Positions 20,593-31,700 of a stretch of 62,202 bases of DNA are shown piece by piece. Origin of the DNA: Roseburia sp. (GTDB taxonomy: Bacteria; Bacillota; Clostridia; Lachnospirales; Lachnospiraceae). The notes under the pieces are model-generated. The model was not told where the DNA came from. It was given only the letters and a program-made list of their open reading frames with translations, and made no database searches. The translations under genes were made by a program, and so were the position numbers. Location of the stretch: NCBI GenBank assembly GCA_022771695.1, contig JALEKJ010000047.1, positions 1 through 62,202 of the forward strand. Direction: 5' to 3'. Positions within the stretch are counted from its first letter, which is position 1; every line of letters starts with the position of its first letter.

Positions 20593-20612
20593 CGGCCCGC
20601 CTAAGCGGGCCG
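20593..20612 (-). other. Intra-operon stem-loop after the binding-protein gene
   Basis: CGGCCCGC-CTAA-GCGGGCCG is a perfect 8-bp GC stem with no T-run. Such hairpins between a solute-binding-protein gene and its permease genes usually protect the upstream mRNA and allow higher binding-protein levels. Confidence 0.6.
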
Positions 20613-20634
20613 GCAATGGTCATCTTACAAAATA

Positions 20635-22041
20635 TTATCTGTTTACTGTGATATCCGGGTAAGTAGACTCGATCACATCATAGAATTCGTTTACTGCTTC
20701 TTCTTTGGTTTTCTCACCGGTCTTGATTGCAGAAATTGCATTACCCCAAGCATCGCCAATTGCCTTGTCATATCTTGTTACCTTAGAGTAATCAATACCT
20801 TCTGCCTGCTGTAACCAGAAAGCATACAATTTCTCTCCACCGTATACTTCGTTTGCATCATCCTTGTGCGCCTCAAGTACAGGGATTAAGGAAACAGTGT
20901 CACCTTCAGAGTACTCAATCCACCAGTTTGCAGTATCCTCATTCAAAGTACAGAATTTTACGAAATCCCAAGCAAGCTCTTTGCGCTCAGACTGAGAAGA
21001 AATACCGATGTATGTACCACCACCGAATCCGTAAGAAGGACCTGAGCAAACGCCCCATAAACCGGAAGTATCTTTTACGTTATCTCTCATGGTAAGTACG
21101 CCCCAAGACGGAAGACCGAATGCGAATACTTCTGTCTTAGCCATATCCTTGGTTGCCTCTTCAAACTGCTCTGCATCCCATACGTTTACAGAATCATCTG
21201 CATAATTCTGAATGTCAGCCGTTAAGATAGGTACCTCGCCTGCCATAGCCTGATACCATGGTGTAGACCACTGGTTTGCGTATGCTGTTAAGTCTTTCTG
21301 ATATAAGTCTACACAAAGATCCATGTAGTCATATCTTGCCTGGTCTACATTTAATACTCCGTCGATAACCCATGCAGAGTCACCGGAGAAGTAATTAATC
21401 TCAGCGTCAGAGGAGAAGATTCTGTATCCTGCATCCTTCAATGTCTGTGCTGTTTCAAGAATTGTTGCGTAATCTGCGAATAATTTGCCAATCTCGTCCG
21501 GATCGTCTGTTCCGAATACTTCTTTTGCGATATCTCTTCTATAATAGATACCAGCCGGTGTAATCTGATAAGAAATAGCTCTCTGAACGCCGTCAGAAGA
21601 CTGTCCTACTTCCCATACATAATCTACAATCTGGTCTGCGTAATCCTGTGCTCCGAACTGATCCAAGTCCTCAAAGAATCCTGCATCATAGAAGTCCTCC
21701 AACATCTGCGGCTCACCTACGATGATATCCGGTTCTGTCTCGCCACCGAGTAATGCGGTCTGAACCTTGGTTGGGTAATCTGCCGGCTCAATTACTACCG
21801 TCTCAACCTCAACACCTGTCTCTTCCTGGAATCTCTCACCAAAATCAATCAGGTCATTTGCAAGTGTCCATACAACTAATTTCTCTCCGCTTGCTGCAGC
21901 GCTTCCCCCATTTTCTGTTCCGCTTGTTACTGCATCACCGCTTGCTGCATTGCTTCCGCTCTCGGAAGAGCCCCCACATGCTGCTGTGGAAAGTGCCATT
22001 GCACTGACAAGTAATACTGATACTACTTTTTTCCAATTCAT
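20635..22041 (-). CDS. Sugar ABC importer solute-binding lipoprotein
   Basis: A 468-residue family 1 solute-binding protein. Its lipoprotein signal has the lipobox STAAC (Cys22), followed by a Gly/Ser-rich linker and the binding domain. It should capture oligosaccharides and deliver them to the two permeases encoded downstream; beta-glucan oligomers are inferred from the neighbours. The ATG at 22041 follows AAGGAGG by 8 bases. That ribosome site lies inside a 16-bp inverted repeat (22050-22103), so translation may be controlled by a leader hairpin. Confidence 0.92.
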   Translation of the reverse strand: MNWKKVVSVLLVSAMALSTAACGGSSESGSNAASGDAVTSGTENGGSAAASGEKLVVWTLANDLIDFGERFQEETGVEVETVVIEPADYPTKVQTALLGGETEPDIIVGEPQMLEDFYDAGFFEDLDQFGAQDYADQIVDYVWEVGQSSDGVQRAISYQITPAGIYYRRDIAKEVFGTDDPDEIGKLFADYATILETAQTLKDAGYRIFSSDAEINYFSGDSAWVIDGVLNVDQARYDYMDLCVDLYQKDLTAYANQWSTPWYQAMAGEVPILTADIQNYADDSVNVWDAEQFEEATKDMAKTEVFAFGLPSWGVLTMRDNVKDTSGLWGVCSGPSYGFGGGTYIGISSQSERKELAWDFVKFCTLNEDTANWWIEYSEGDTVSLIPVLEAHKDDANEVYGGEKLYAFWLQQAEGIDYSKVTRYDKAIGDAWGNAISAIKTGEKTKEEAVNEFYDVIESTYPDITVNR

Positions 22042-22049
22042 AAAAATAT

Positions 22050-22103
22050 CCTCCTTGTAATTCAACATCACTGTTGTTTGTTGATAATTGAATTATAAGG
22101 AGG
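22050..22103 (-). promoter_or_regulatory. Leader hairpin sequestering the ribosome binding site of the binding-protein gene
   Basis: In the message CCTCCTTATAATTCAA pairs with TTGAATTACAAGGAGG (15 of 16 positions) across a 22-base loop. The second arm contains the AAGGAGG of the gene at 20635-22041. The first arm starts only a few bases after the likely transcription start. The structure is seen in the sequence; a regulatory role is inferred. Confidence 0.65.
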
Positions 22104-22116
22104 ATTCCTCTTCGAT

Positions 22117-22146
22117 ATAATGACCCGAATTTTAAAAAGGTGTCAT
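22117..22146 (-). promoter_or_regulatory. Promoter of the sugar importer operon, with a motif shared with GH16
   Basis: On the minus strand ATGACA and CATTAT are separated by 18 bases. The segment 22126-22152, A-rich then TGACACC then a TTTTAAAATT core, is closely similar to 34689-34717 upstream of the GH16 gene. It may be a binding site for the YesN-type regulator. Confidence 0.5.
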
Positions 22147-22161
22147 TTTTTTAGTTGTATT

Positions 22162-23517
22162 TTAACGATAGCAAATCGTGCAAATGGAGTGCGGTGCAAG
22201 CTCGCCACACACACCTTCCCCAGCTTCGCGGAGCGTGTACGGTTTCACACTTTCCGTCTTATTTAAAAGCACAATGACGCGCTCTCCATCCGGGTTCAAA
22301 AATCCGGTCACTTCAATTTCATCCGTATAACGGCTTGTTCCAATGTGGACTGCACCATCCTTGATATAACGACTGAACTGTCCGATGTAATAATAACTCA
22401 AACGTTTCTCATAGGTATCTGCTTTTATATCACACATAATCGGTGCTGCGCAAAAATTACCTACATGGTTTGGACCGCCTTCACTGTCTAATAGCAGATT
22501 CCAGTCCAGTGACGCATTGATACCGGCGTTTAAGTTGCCAAGGATATCATGCGCATACATCTCTGCCTTCTGCACCTCACCCGAATCCGCAAAACGGGAA
22601 TATTCCACACACCCCTCCGTGAAAAAGATTTCTTTTTCCGGATACATCCTGCGCACCATTTCAATCGTTTCAAAATGGTCACCGGTATACCAGTGCACTG
22701 CCTCGCCGGTCACATAGTTTCTCGTCTTCTCATCGGCTACAACTTCTTTAAAGCGTTGGTATGCTTCTTCCTTATTGTGATCCCACACAAAAATTCCGAT
22801 ATCGGAAAGTCCTGCTGCCTCAAGCGCAGGTCCAAGGTAATCACGCACAAAGCGACTTTCCTCCTCGGAAGTATAAACGCAGGAATCCCAGGTCTGCACG
22901 GCCATCGGTTCATTCTGCACGGTAAGCCATGCAATCTCTACGCCTTCCTTGCGATATTCTTCAATAAACTTCACAAAATAATTCGCCCACGCCTCATAGC
23001 AGTTTTCTTTTAACTTACCTCCGTGATTCATCTCGCCGTTCGTCTTCATGAAAGCAGGCGGTGACCACGGAGACATGAGAAATCTGATTCCGGCTTCTTT
23101 CTCTTCTGCCCAGTTTCTGCGCGATTTTTTTGCATCCGCAAGCATCGGCAGGATTTCTTTTCGGTCATGGTCGATATCAAAGGTCTTAAGCTCCATATCC
23201 CCTTCTTCCACATAAGTATAATTTCCGAGTGCGAAATCGCAACTGTTCATATGAATACGTCCGATATTGTAGCGCAAACCGCTCATGCCGTAGCAATCCT
23301 CTATGATTGCCTGTTTCTTTTCCTCACTCATCTGTCCGTAGATGTGTGCTGCGGCTTCCGTCAACGCTCCTCCAAATCCGTGAAACTTCTGATAGGTTAC
23401 CTCCGGATATACATTGATGACATGCATACAGTCTGTCACCGTTTCCTTTGTCACACTCGCTTCTTCCCAGAACTTCTGCTCCGTTTCATTTGTTGTGATA
23501 ATCTTCATCTGACTCAT
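22162..23517 (-). CDS. GH30 family glycoside hydrolase (glucosylceramidase / beta-1,6-glucanase type)
   Basis: A 451-residue GH30 enzyme. Motifs in order are GFGGALTEAAA near residue 47, the acid/base Glu203 in TVQNEP, the nucleophile Glu301 in FFTEG, and a C-terminal beta domain with TGFLNPDGERVIVLLN. There is no signal peptide, so it acts in the cytoplasm. GH30 members of this type cleave beta-1,6-glucan, glucosylceramide or other beta-glycosides. Beside a beta-1,3-glucan phosphorylase, beta-1,6 branches of laminarin-like glucan are the likely substrate (inference). GGAGG precedes ATG 23517; longer starts lack one. Confidence 0.88.
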   Translation of the reverse strand: MSQMKIITTNETEQKFWEEASVTKETVTDCMHVINVYPEVTYQKFHGFGGALTEAAAHIYGQMSEEKKQAIIEDCYGMSGLRYNIGRIHMNSCDFALGNYTYVEEGDMELKTFDIDHDRKEILPMLADAKKSRRNWAEEKEAGIRFLMSPWSPPAFMKTNGEMNHGGKLKENCYEAWANYFVKFIEEYRKEGVEIAWLTVQNEPMAVQTWDSCVYTSEEESRFVRDYLGPALEAAGLSDIGIFVWDHNKEEAYQRFKEVVADEKTRNYVTGEAVHWYTGDHFETIEMVRRMYPEKEIFFTEGCVEYSRFADSGEVQKAEMYAHDILGNLNAGINASLDWNLLLDSEGGPNHVGNFCAAPIMCDIKADTYEKRLSYYYIGQFSRYIKDGAVHIGTSRYTDEIEVTGFLNPDGERVIVLLNKTESVKPYTLREAGEGVCGELAPHSICTICYR

Positions 23518-23595
23518 AACATTCCTCCGTTTACATCGCACCACAAGACGGAATTCCTGACGTCTCTGTCAAAAATCCCGTCTCATTTGTCAAAT

Positions 23596-26500
23596 TTACC
23601 TTACTATAATCTCGATACCTTCCACCTTGCCCTTACGCACGTCCTCCGCAAGCGCTCCTGACACATAAGACATCTTCGTATCTGCAACTGTACCGTTCTT
23701 ATAGGTGAAAGTCATTCCCTCTATCTGGTAGCCGCCCGGCACATAATCCTTCGTGTCTGCAAAACGATACCGCACCTTCACATCGGAAAGAAGCGTTGTC
23801 TCTACGATTCCGCCCTCGCCAATCAGATACTCCGGTACTGCAGGCTGCGGTGCAAATACAAGCTCTCCATCCTGCACCGTAAAAATATGTTTTCCAAACA
23901 TCATAAGTTTCCACATACTGATGAACTCAATCGTAGAGCCGCTCAGTCGCGCCACAAAGCCTTTTCCGTGATATGCCGCATTCGGGTTCTTGCTGCTTGC
24001 GATAAAAGAAGAATTCTCATAAATGCTTCTGCCATATACCTGCGGATCTAAGAACGGAATTGCCGCTTTGTGGAAGTCGGCAAAAAACTCCTGATACATG
24101 CCACTGCGCAACAACTCTAACAAATATTTGTACTCCATGTGCAGCCAGATGGATTCGTTCTCCAGCCACCCCGGCGTAAACGCTCGCGCACGTCCGAGTT
24201 CAAAGGATGCATTCTGCAAGGATGCATTGACCTTGTACATGGAAAGCTTTTCATCGTAAAGGTCACTCTTTTTGATATTCTCATAAAGCTCCTGCTTTTT
24301 CTCTCTGCTCTCATCAAGCTTTAAGTACCGTACCGGTCCCTCCAAAAAATAAGGTACCGGCTTTACCTGAAATTCCAATGGCTTAATGCCGTCTTTCGTC
24401 ACCTCGTACCTTGGCACCTCGTAAGTAAAGTAAGTCGGACAGATACCTCCGCCAAGATTCACCGCTTTCTCAATGCCGCGTTTTACGGTTGCAAGAAGGC
24501 TTTCCAACACCTCCGCAAGATTTTCGGAAGTAAACACTTTCTTTTTGCCAGAAACACCGCTGAAAGTCTTATCTCGGTACATTTCTTTCACATCGTTAAT
24601 ACGGTTCCAGAAAGAAAGCACCTGCATCTCGCTTGTAAGCGCATCCTTCTCCAACCGGTTAATCAGATACAGTTCATCCAGCAGGCATCCCAGTTCCTCT
24701 AAAACATACACCTCACCCGGATACTTTTTCAATGCACCGATGGTGTATTCCAACATACGGCACAACTCATAAGTCTCAGCCATAGAGGAACCGAACATTC
24801 CCGGCATTCCGTTTAGCGCGTCATACCAGCCCGGTTTGCCGCCTTCCATCTCAATGCCCATGCCGTAAGCATCCAGCGTTGCAAACTTTATCGCGCACAA
24901 AAGGGTTAGTTTTTCTAATAGGGACATTCGCAGAATCTCCCCCTTGCCATACTCCGTACGCACAAGCTTTTCTTTGGTCTCTCTTCTGGTCGCTTCATTT
25001 AATGCATGATATTGGCGCAAGCCATTTTCCGTCTCCTCATAACGTGCATTTCTGCGATTGACATTGACCTGTGCAAGGAAGCAGGTGTAATCCTCCTCAT
25101 AAAGCATCTGGCGCTCCTGCTCCGGAAAGATTTCCAGATAATCCAAAATCAAATCCAAATTATAGGTCCAATGGTCACTCCAATAGCCCTCTCCAAAGTT
25201 GCCGTTTACGAGACTGTCCGCGAAGTCGATAATCTGGAAAAAGAGTGATTCATTCCACGCATCTCCGAATACCTCCTCCATCTTACGGTAGAGTGCACCA
25301 GGTGTAAACGCTTTTGTCACAAATTCTGTCATTGCCTCGCGTTTTGTGCTGTCAAGTCCGGCAAACAGTTGCTCTGCACGCTCTGCGGCAAGCTGATAGG
25401 TCAGCTTCTCGACACCGAGCGGATTATAGCCGTCCAACTGTATCAGACTGTAGAATTCCTTGATATTCTCACGTCCCACAAACGGGGCAAAGAACGTATC
25501 ACATCTGCGATTCTGGTTGACATCCCGGAAATTACCATTCCCCTGAGAATAGAATTCCGGCAACATGGAAAAATAATTGTAATCGCGTTCCAAATCGCCA
25601 TGTTTTCTGGAATACACATAAAAAATCTTATTGCTTCCCAACTGCATCGGATATCCTCCGCGCAATACATTATCCATATAAGTGTATTTGCAGTATGCGT
25701 CAAATTCCTTTGATGCCGTATGTGTCTCAATTCCTTTACAAAGGTCTTCCGTAAGCTCTGTCGCCTCTTTTTGCTTGGCTGCAAAATAGTTTTGGTCCTT
25801 TTTCTCTCCAAAGAAGCTGTCTAAAATTTCTTTTTTCTCGACCTGCCCAATCACCTCGTAGAATGTAACGCTTTCTCCCGCATCCAATCTACACTCTACA
25901 CCGCAAAAACTACACGGGAGTTGATTCATCGTAATCTGCGCTGCTGCAAGCAACTCTTTTAACGGCTTCTCTTCGAAGCCGACCGCTCTGCGCATGGAAG
26001 TATCATAATCGAACACGACTGTGGGGTCCACAATCGGGGCAAGCCTTGTTCCGTCCGCAAGACATGCAGCCGTAAAGTTACCACCTAATATCTGTCTTAC
26101 TGCTGCCGTATCATCCATACTTGCGCGCACTCTGAAATACGGCACGCCGCATTCCACATCTTCGACCTGCATCCACGCTTTCGCCGTCTGTCCCATATTC
26201 TTCATGCTGTCTAATCCAACACCGTAAGGGATTACCGCAGGCATACCGTCAAGCACTTCCAGTTCCGCTGTCTCCGACGCAATATTGGTTACCTCCACCT
26301 TACGCACTAACGCGCCCAAATTCTCGCCCGGCAATGTGAAATATGTCACATGGGTCTGTAAACCGGTCGCCGCATTTTGCTCTTCGATTTCCAGACCATT
26401 CATGGCAATCTGCATGCTGTGAGGAACTTGCTCATCGGCAAATGCCTCGGTCACCTTTCCATTCTTTTTTATAAATGTACGGAAACCGGTCGTCTTGACA

Positions 26501-26706
26501 TTCTGGTACGCCTGATGTGCCGGATAAAATTCCATAATTGCATGATCTTTATTGTCTACGCCGAAACTGACTACGCATTGTCCACGATTTACATAATAGC
26601 ACCAGATGGGAATACCTCTGATTCCCGATATGCCCGGAAGGAAGCTGGCAAACGTAGATTTTCTTCCATAGTCTTTCATGATAAAGTTCTCTGCCTGTTT
26701 TGTCAT
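23596..26706 (-). CDS. Large inverting beta-glucan phosphorylase, GH161-like (GH94/GH149 relatives)
   Basis: A 1,036-residue cytoplasmic protein with an N-terminal GH94-like beta-sandwich, helical linker and (alpha/alpha)6 barrel. The likely catalytic region is [11 protein letters not shown] at residues 391-401, with Asp395 as candidate general acid. [16 protein letters not shown] follows about 120 residues later. The size exceeds cellobiose phosphorylases (about 800) and fits GH161 or GH149, which phosphorolyse beta-1,3-oligoglucans to glucose-1-phosphate. The GH16 and GH30 neighbours support this. It is upstream of GH30 by 78 bp, probably one operon. The family choice is from memory of motifs and length. 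Confidence 0.7.
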   Translation of the reverse strand: MTKQAENFIMKDYGRKSTFASFLPGISGIRGIPIWCYYVNRGQCVVSFGVDNKDHAIMEFYPAHQAYQNVKTTGFRTFIKKNGKVTEAFADEQVPHSMQIAMNGLEIEEQNAATGLQTHVTYFTLPGENLGALVRKVEVTNIASETAELEVLDGMPAVIPYGVGLDSMKNMGQTAKAWMQVEDVECGVPYFRVRASMDDTAAVRQILGGNFTAACLADGTRLAPIVDPTVVFDYDTSMRRAVGFEEKPLKELLAAAQITMNQLPCSFCGVECRLDAGESVTFYEVIGQVEKKEILDSFFGEKKDQNYFAAKQKEATELTEDLCKGIETHTASKEFDAYCKYTYMDNVLRGGYPMQLGSNKIFYVYSRKHGDLERDYNYFSMLPEFYSQGNGNFRDVNQNRRCDTFFAPFVGRENIKEFYSLIQLDGYNPLGVEKLTYQLAAERAEQLFAGLDSTKREAMTEFVTKAFTPGALYRKMEEVFGDAWNESLFFQIIDFADSLVNGNFGEGYWSDHWTYNLDLILDYLEIFPEQERQMLYEEDYTCFLAQVNVNRRNARYEETENGLRQYHALNEATRRETKEKLVRTEYGKGEILRMSLLEKLTLLCAIKFATLDAYGMGIEMEGGKPGWYDALNGMPGMFGSSMAETYELCRMLEYTIGALKKYPGEVYVLEELGCLLDELYLINRLEKDALTSEMQVLSFWNRINDVKEMYRDKTFSGVSGKKKVFTSENLAEVLESLLATVKRGIEKAVNLGGGICPTYFTYEVPRYEVTKDGIKPLEFQVKPVPYFLEGPVRYLKLDESREKKQELYENIKKSDLYDEKLSMYKVNASLQNASFELGRARAFTPGWLENESIWLHMEYKYLLELLRSGMYQEFFADFHKAAIPFLDPQVYGRSIYENSSFIASSKNPNAAYHGKGFVARLSGSTIEFISMWKLMMFGKHIFTVQDGELVFAPQPAVPEYLIGEGGIVETTLLSDVKVRYRFADTKDYVPGGYQIEGMTFTYKNGTVADTKMSYVSGALAEDVRKGKVEGIEIIVR

Positions 26707-26770
26707 ATCTGTCTATCCTTTCATTACCATTTACACTTTCTACTGTCATTCTATGGAAAAGGAAAAACAC

Positions 26771-26806
26771 AAAAAAGATACCTTTTTTAACAAAGGTATC
26801 TTTTTT
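26771..26806 (-). terminator. Terminator after the GH16 - GH55-like operon
   Basis: AAAGATACCTTT-type arms (771-785 and 792-806) give a 15-bp stem with a six-base loop and long A and T runs at both sides. On the minus strand it lies 14 bp after the GH55-like stop and separates that operon from the phosphorylase gene. Confidence 0.85.
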
Positions 26807-26819
26807 TTAGTTTACGATT

Positions 26820-28691
26820 CTACTTTTTCACTCCGTCTTCGTATTCGCAAATGACCTGGCGCTCTCCTGCCTGCATCACGCTTTTTCCTTCATTATTAAT
26901 GATGTGTTCCATGCCCGGATAGCCGGTTAGCATAACGGTACAGATATTATGTACCTTAACACCTTCTTTATCCGGCACCTCCATCGCCGAAGTAAGCGTC
27001 ACAGCAGTATCTCGATTATAAAGATAGATGCCCAGTCCCCACGCTTCAAAATCAGAAACACTCTCATCCACACAGAAGGATGCGTAGCCTTTTTTTGCTC
27101 CGTCGTGGCTCATCCAATCTGCCTGAGTCGGCACATCATACGGAATCTCACTCTGATACATATAGACCTTTCCGCCATTCCCGTTCCAGATGGTCTGGTA
27201 TTTTTCAAAATGCTCCACCATTAGCGCATAGATGGTCACATCATCCCCATTTACAATAATTCCCGTGTCCGCTGTATTCTTATCCCACGCCACCTGATCA
27301 CCATGATCCGCACGCCATACCCAGAAATTATCCCCGATGACGTTAGCGCTGTTGATCGTAACACAATTTTTCACCTTTGTCGGATTCTCGGTTGTTGTAC
27401 CGCCTACACGGAAAAATAAGTCGCTTAAAGTAATAAAGTCGCGCGTGGAGCGTCTCTCTGCCGCCTCGTTGTCCGTGACACTCCCCCATGCCACGTCGTC
27501 GCCTGCCTGCGCTTCCGGCGCACCGAGTACTTCCGCTGCTCCCACGACCAACAGATTCTCAGATTCCGCTTCTCCTGCATCAAACAGAATCCCTGCAAGA
27601 ATACATCCCGGTACACCTGCCGTCTTAACACACGCATTTCCTTTGGTCGGCAAGAGCGTCGCAAGCCCCATGCCAAGCACAATCGTATCTTCCTTCGTAA
27701 CATAAAGCGGCTCATCTAACTCATAAATACCGGGTGTTAGAAGAAGGTGCTTCCCCTTAGCAAGTGCCGCATTCATCGTTGCAGCCGTGTCAACATTTGC
27801 TTTTGCTACGTAAAATTCGTTGATTGAAATCCTTGCATCCGATGTATTCTCTGTATCGTTCTGCCATGAGGTTCCCACCGCATTAGTTCTCACCGCCGGC
27901 ACATAGACCTGATAGCCGTCTTTTTCGTCGTAAATCAAGAACGGCTTTTCCTGAATCTTCTCCGTCATTTCTACTTCGGTATACGGGATTCCCGGCCATG
28001 CACCCTCCGGTGCCTTGTCCTCCTCGGTTCCGACAAATACCATATTCCAGTTTGCTCCCATCCATGCTTTCCAGTTGCAGTTTCGCGACAGCCACTGCTG
28101 CTGCGAACCGGAATCTGTCATCAGTTCCGTATTGGAATCTGCCAAGAATCCGCCGCTGCACCATCCGTAGTTGTCGTGTAGATACAAGGCTCCGTCAATC
28201 TGGGTTCGCCGCATGAAGGTCGCCTGCGACACTGCCCACATGGTATTGCTTCCAATCTCGATATTCTCAACACCACGCCAGAAATTACAGCAGGCATTAT
28301 GGTTGTTCGGGTCGTCCCCCAGCCATGTCGCCGTGCACTGCAAGGATGGAATTCGTGTATCCATCGGAAATTCTCCGAGTCCTGCAACCTGCATATAGTA
28401 ACCGACATTCACCTCAATGGACTCATCATACACACCCGGCATAAAATAGATGGCATAACGTTCCTCACCAAACTGATTTTCTTCCTGTACATCATAGATT
28501 TCATCCAATATCGCATTCACTTCTTCCGGATTATCCTCCGGAGTGAATAGATATACATTTTCTCCAAACAGGTCGGTATGATGGTCCACAATCCTGCTTT
28601 CTTTTCCGTACATTTCCATTCCCACGCTTCCTATCAGCACCGCCGCTAACACAGCGGTGCCAAATAGTCCTGCCTTCCAATGTTTCTTCAC
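26820..28691 (-). CDS. Secreted or membrane-anchored beta-helix protein, GH55-like
   Basis: A 623-residue protein with an N-terminal membrane or signal segment (near residues 8-27, GLFGTAVLAAVLIGSV). The rest resembles right-handed beta-helix proteins often mis-annotated as adenylyl cyclase in actinobacteria and related to GH55 exo-beta-1,3-glucanases. Repeated short strands and motifs such as CCNFWRGVENIEI, WAVSQATFMRRTQI and LLLTPGIYELDEPL support this. GTG 28691 is preferred because AGGGGA lies 7 bases before it; the TTG at 28712 has none. It starts 30 bp after the GH16 stop, so the two are co-expressed. Glucanase activity is inferred, and no catalytic residue can be assigned. Confidence 0.6.
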   Translation of the reverse strand: MKKHWKAGLFGTAVLAAVLIGSVGMEMYGKESRIVDHHTDLFGENVYLFTPEDNPEEVNAILDEIYDVQEENQFGEERYAIYFMPGVYDESIEVNVGYYMQVAGLGEFPMDTRIPSLQCTATWLGDDPNNHNACCNFWRGVENIEIGSNTMWAVSQATFMRRTQIDGALYLHDNYGWCSGGFLADSNTELMTDSGSQQQWLSRNCNWKAWMGANWNMVFVGTEEDKAPEGAWPGIPYTEVEMTEKIQEKPFLIYDEKDGYQVYVPAVRTNAVGTSWQNDTENTSDARISINEFYVAKANVDTAATMNAALAKGKHLLLTPGIYELDEPLYVTKEDTIVLGMGLATLLPTKGNACVKTAGVPGCILAGILFDAGEAESENLLVVGAAEVLGAPEAQAGDDVAWGSVTDNEAAERRSTRDFITLSDLFFRVGGTTTENPTKVKNCVTINSANVIGDNFWVWRADHGDQVAWDKNTADTGIIVNGDDVTIYALMVEHFEKYQTIWNGNGGKVYMYQSEIPYDVPTQADWMSHDGAKKGYASFCVDESVSDFEAWGLGIYLYNRDTAVTLTSAMEVPDKEGVKVHNICTVMLTGYPGMEHIINNEGKSVMQAGERQVICEYEDGVKK

Positions 28692-28721
28692 GAGACTTCC
28701 CCTATCTTTCAAATTAGCTTT

Positions 28722-31700
28722 CTAACGTGCAATCCCATTCCTTCTTCTCCATATAAAGAAGTATACAGCCACGCCAAGCACTACGACCAATACAACAATG
28801 GTCACTCCCCATGCTGTGCTCTGTGATTCCTCTATTTCCTGCTCTGCAAAAATGTAAGTACTGAAATGATCTGTTGCAAAAGACACTCTTCCATCAGCTA
28901 CAACCGTATCGCATTTTGTCAGGCTTCCATCCTCTTCCAAACGGTATACGACAACAGTATTTTTCTCATCCACTGTCAGTTCTGCCGGCAGCAGCATGGT
29001 AACCGTCACAAAACCGTCCAACTGATGCAACGACACACCTGCGCCGTCTGTTAAATCAATCTTATAGACAACATAGTTTTTGCATTCCACGTAATTTTGC
29101 ACTGCCTTAGTTGCCGCGTCCCAGATTTCGCCAGCAGAAATTTGCTCTGTTTTGATACTGCTACCTGCCGGAAGAACGCCATCTGCTGCAACCACTTCCG
29201 TATCACCGTTTACTAACTTGCGTACGCTCTCTTTCTCTGCGTTTTCTTCTTTCTCTGCGTCTGACGCATTTTCTTCGTCTACCGTATCTGCTTTGGAATC
29301 ACGCTCTTCTGTCAGATTTTCAACTACCGAAAACGCATCGACTGTTTGTGTTCTTTTCACCGGTGACACGTTGTTTATCGCTAGCATGCTGTCCACTACA
29401 GAAGGGTTATTTTCCCCTACCGTATTGCCTATGTATGTTTTGTTATCCGTAGACTGCGTGCTATTCGTAGGCGATGTGTTATCCGTGGACGATGTATGAT
29501 CCGCATCTGAGACATCTCCCTCATCCGGGGTGTTGTCATCTACATCCGGCTTGTCGTCTACATCCGGGGTTTCACCTACCTCCGGCTTGTCACCCTCGCT
29601 CGGTTTCTCTCCTTCATCCGGTTTGTCACCCTCATCCGGCTTCTCTCCCTCATCCGGCTTCTGACCCTCATCCGGCTTCTCTCCTTCATCCGGGGTTTGA
29701 CTTGTCACTTCCACAGATACTTTCACCAAATCACTTGGCATATAAGCCACTTCGTCCTCCGGCATAGCTGCCACTGCCACATAGCAAACACCTGCCTCCA
29801 TCTCCGTCAATGTATACGAAAGTTCTGTCGTCTCTGCCACAAATATATAAGTGCCATCTGCCTCATCTGCAAGATAGATTCCATAAGAACCAGCCTTATC
29901 CACCGCATTCCACGAAACCGTAACCTCGCCTGTCTTTTCAGAGGTTGCAGTAAGCTGTGCAGGTGTTTTCAGTTTCTCTTTCTGCGTACCTGCCCCCTCT
30001 CTCTTTTCATAGAATACAATATCTGTCACACTGATGTGATGTGCCGCAGTCGAGAAATCAGTCTCTGCTCCGCCGAGCATAAGCAACACATAGAAATCAC
30101 TTCTTGCCCCCGGTGTATACTCCAGTTCAAAATGACTTTCTCCCGGTGTTACAGAAATGGTCTGCTGCCCAAGACTCGTCTCAATAACAACACCTCTTGC
30201 GGCCTCTACACCTGCTTCTACATACTCCAGATTTATATCGAACGAAAGAATATAGGTTGTATCTGCAATCGTTGTCACATTCTCTTTCTTTGCTTGAATG
30301 GACCAGAACTCCGGTGTATTCCACTCGGACACTACCGTCTCCACGAAATCACACTCCAAAGCATCTGCGCTCGTCGTAAGGCCCCCTTTCTCTGCATCAT
30401 CTAACCAGGTAAACCATGCATCCGGCAAAAGGGATGTCTTTGCATCCGCGAGAACTTTTACCGTCACACCCACTGCATCATAACCTTCTGCCAACAGACT
30501 TACCGCATAATCACCGCTCTCTCCAATCATGCGCCCGGCAATCGTAATCTGATTTTTGTCATCATCCACATTTACATACTGTTCCGGAACTTCTTTCCCA
30601 CCAATAAATACCCGGATATCGCTCTGCTCCCATACAGAATTTTCTGTATAAGAGAGAATGATATCATTTCCAAGGAATGCCTGTTCCGCCAGTTCTATCT
30701 TTGGTGCAAAAGCTGCTTCGATATCACTTTTCTCTGCTTTATATAGTGCCACGTTATCTAAAATCACATCATGGCTTCCCACTGCAGGGAAATCGCCTAA
30801 GCATCCATTGACATTTCCCGTCATAAACAGAATAGATGCCGCTTCCGTCTCATTTACATCTGTAAAATAAATACGATAGGTTTTCTTTTCTGTTGTTAAA
30901 TTTACAATGGTCTGTGACGCCGTTCCAAGGTTTGCAAACTCCATCTGGATTGGGCGCTCCACTGTCGCACACGCATCAAAGGACAGCATGTAATAATCTG
31001 CCGCAGAAAGCTCTAACCCGGACTGTTCGAATTGGCAATCCCAGTTATTTCCCTCTGTACTCACCACATGGATGACTGCTTCGCCATCCACAGCTTCTGC
31101 TGAACCGTTTGGAATGTTCCATGAGGAGAAATATGTCTCCCATCCGTCAATATTGCTGTCAAATTTACCGTTTACAAGAACATTTCCACTTGCTTCTAAA
31201 ACTGTCTGCGTAATCGCTTTTGTCTGTGCATAACCTAATGCATCAAATTTTACCGTATAAGAACCTTCTTCCGGCATCAGGCTTGCATCAATGATGATAC
31301 TGCCATCCGCCACTGTTACAACATCTGCTCCATACGCTTTTCCGTTCACATAGATGTGCGTAATGGCATTTGCCCACTCTGTATCATTCATACGGATTAC
31401 ACTCGCACTTCCTGCGCGCACAGCTCCCGCCGATGCGATGCTGCCCGGCTTCTTTACCCGATACTCCTCCGGTACCGCTGCTTTTTCTTCGTCCACTTTT
31501 ACGGTAACGCTCTTGATAATAAAATGCTGATTGCCGCCGGATGCCCGATTACCGAAATACATCGAAATCTTTCCCGACAAATCTTTTACCGGCGTCATGG
31601 TAATTACCTTTTCATGTGCACCCTGTGCAAAATCATAATCAGTCTGAACACCATCCGGTGTCTCTACTTTCAAATTCACATCTTTTGTAGATTCATAGTC

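Noticed and set aside
29518-29697. Short regular repeats that might be a CRISPR array
   Set aside because: They are in frame within the GH16 gene, have no spacers and encode a KPDEGE linker.
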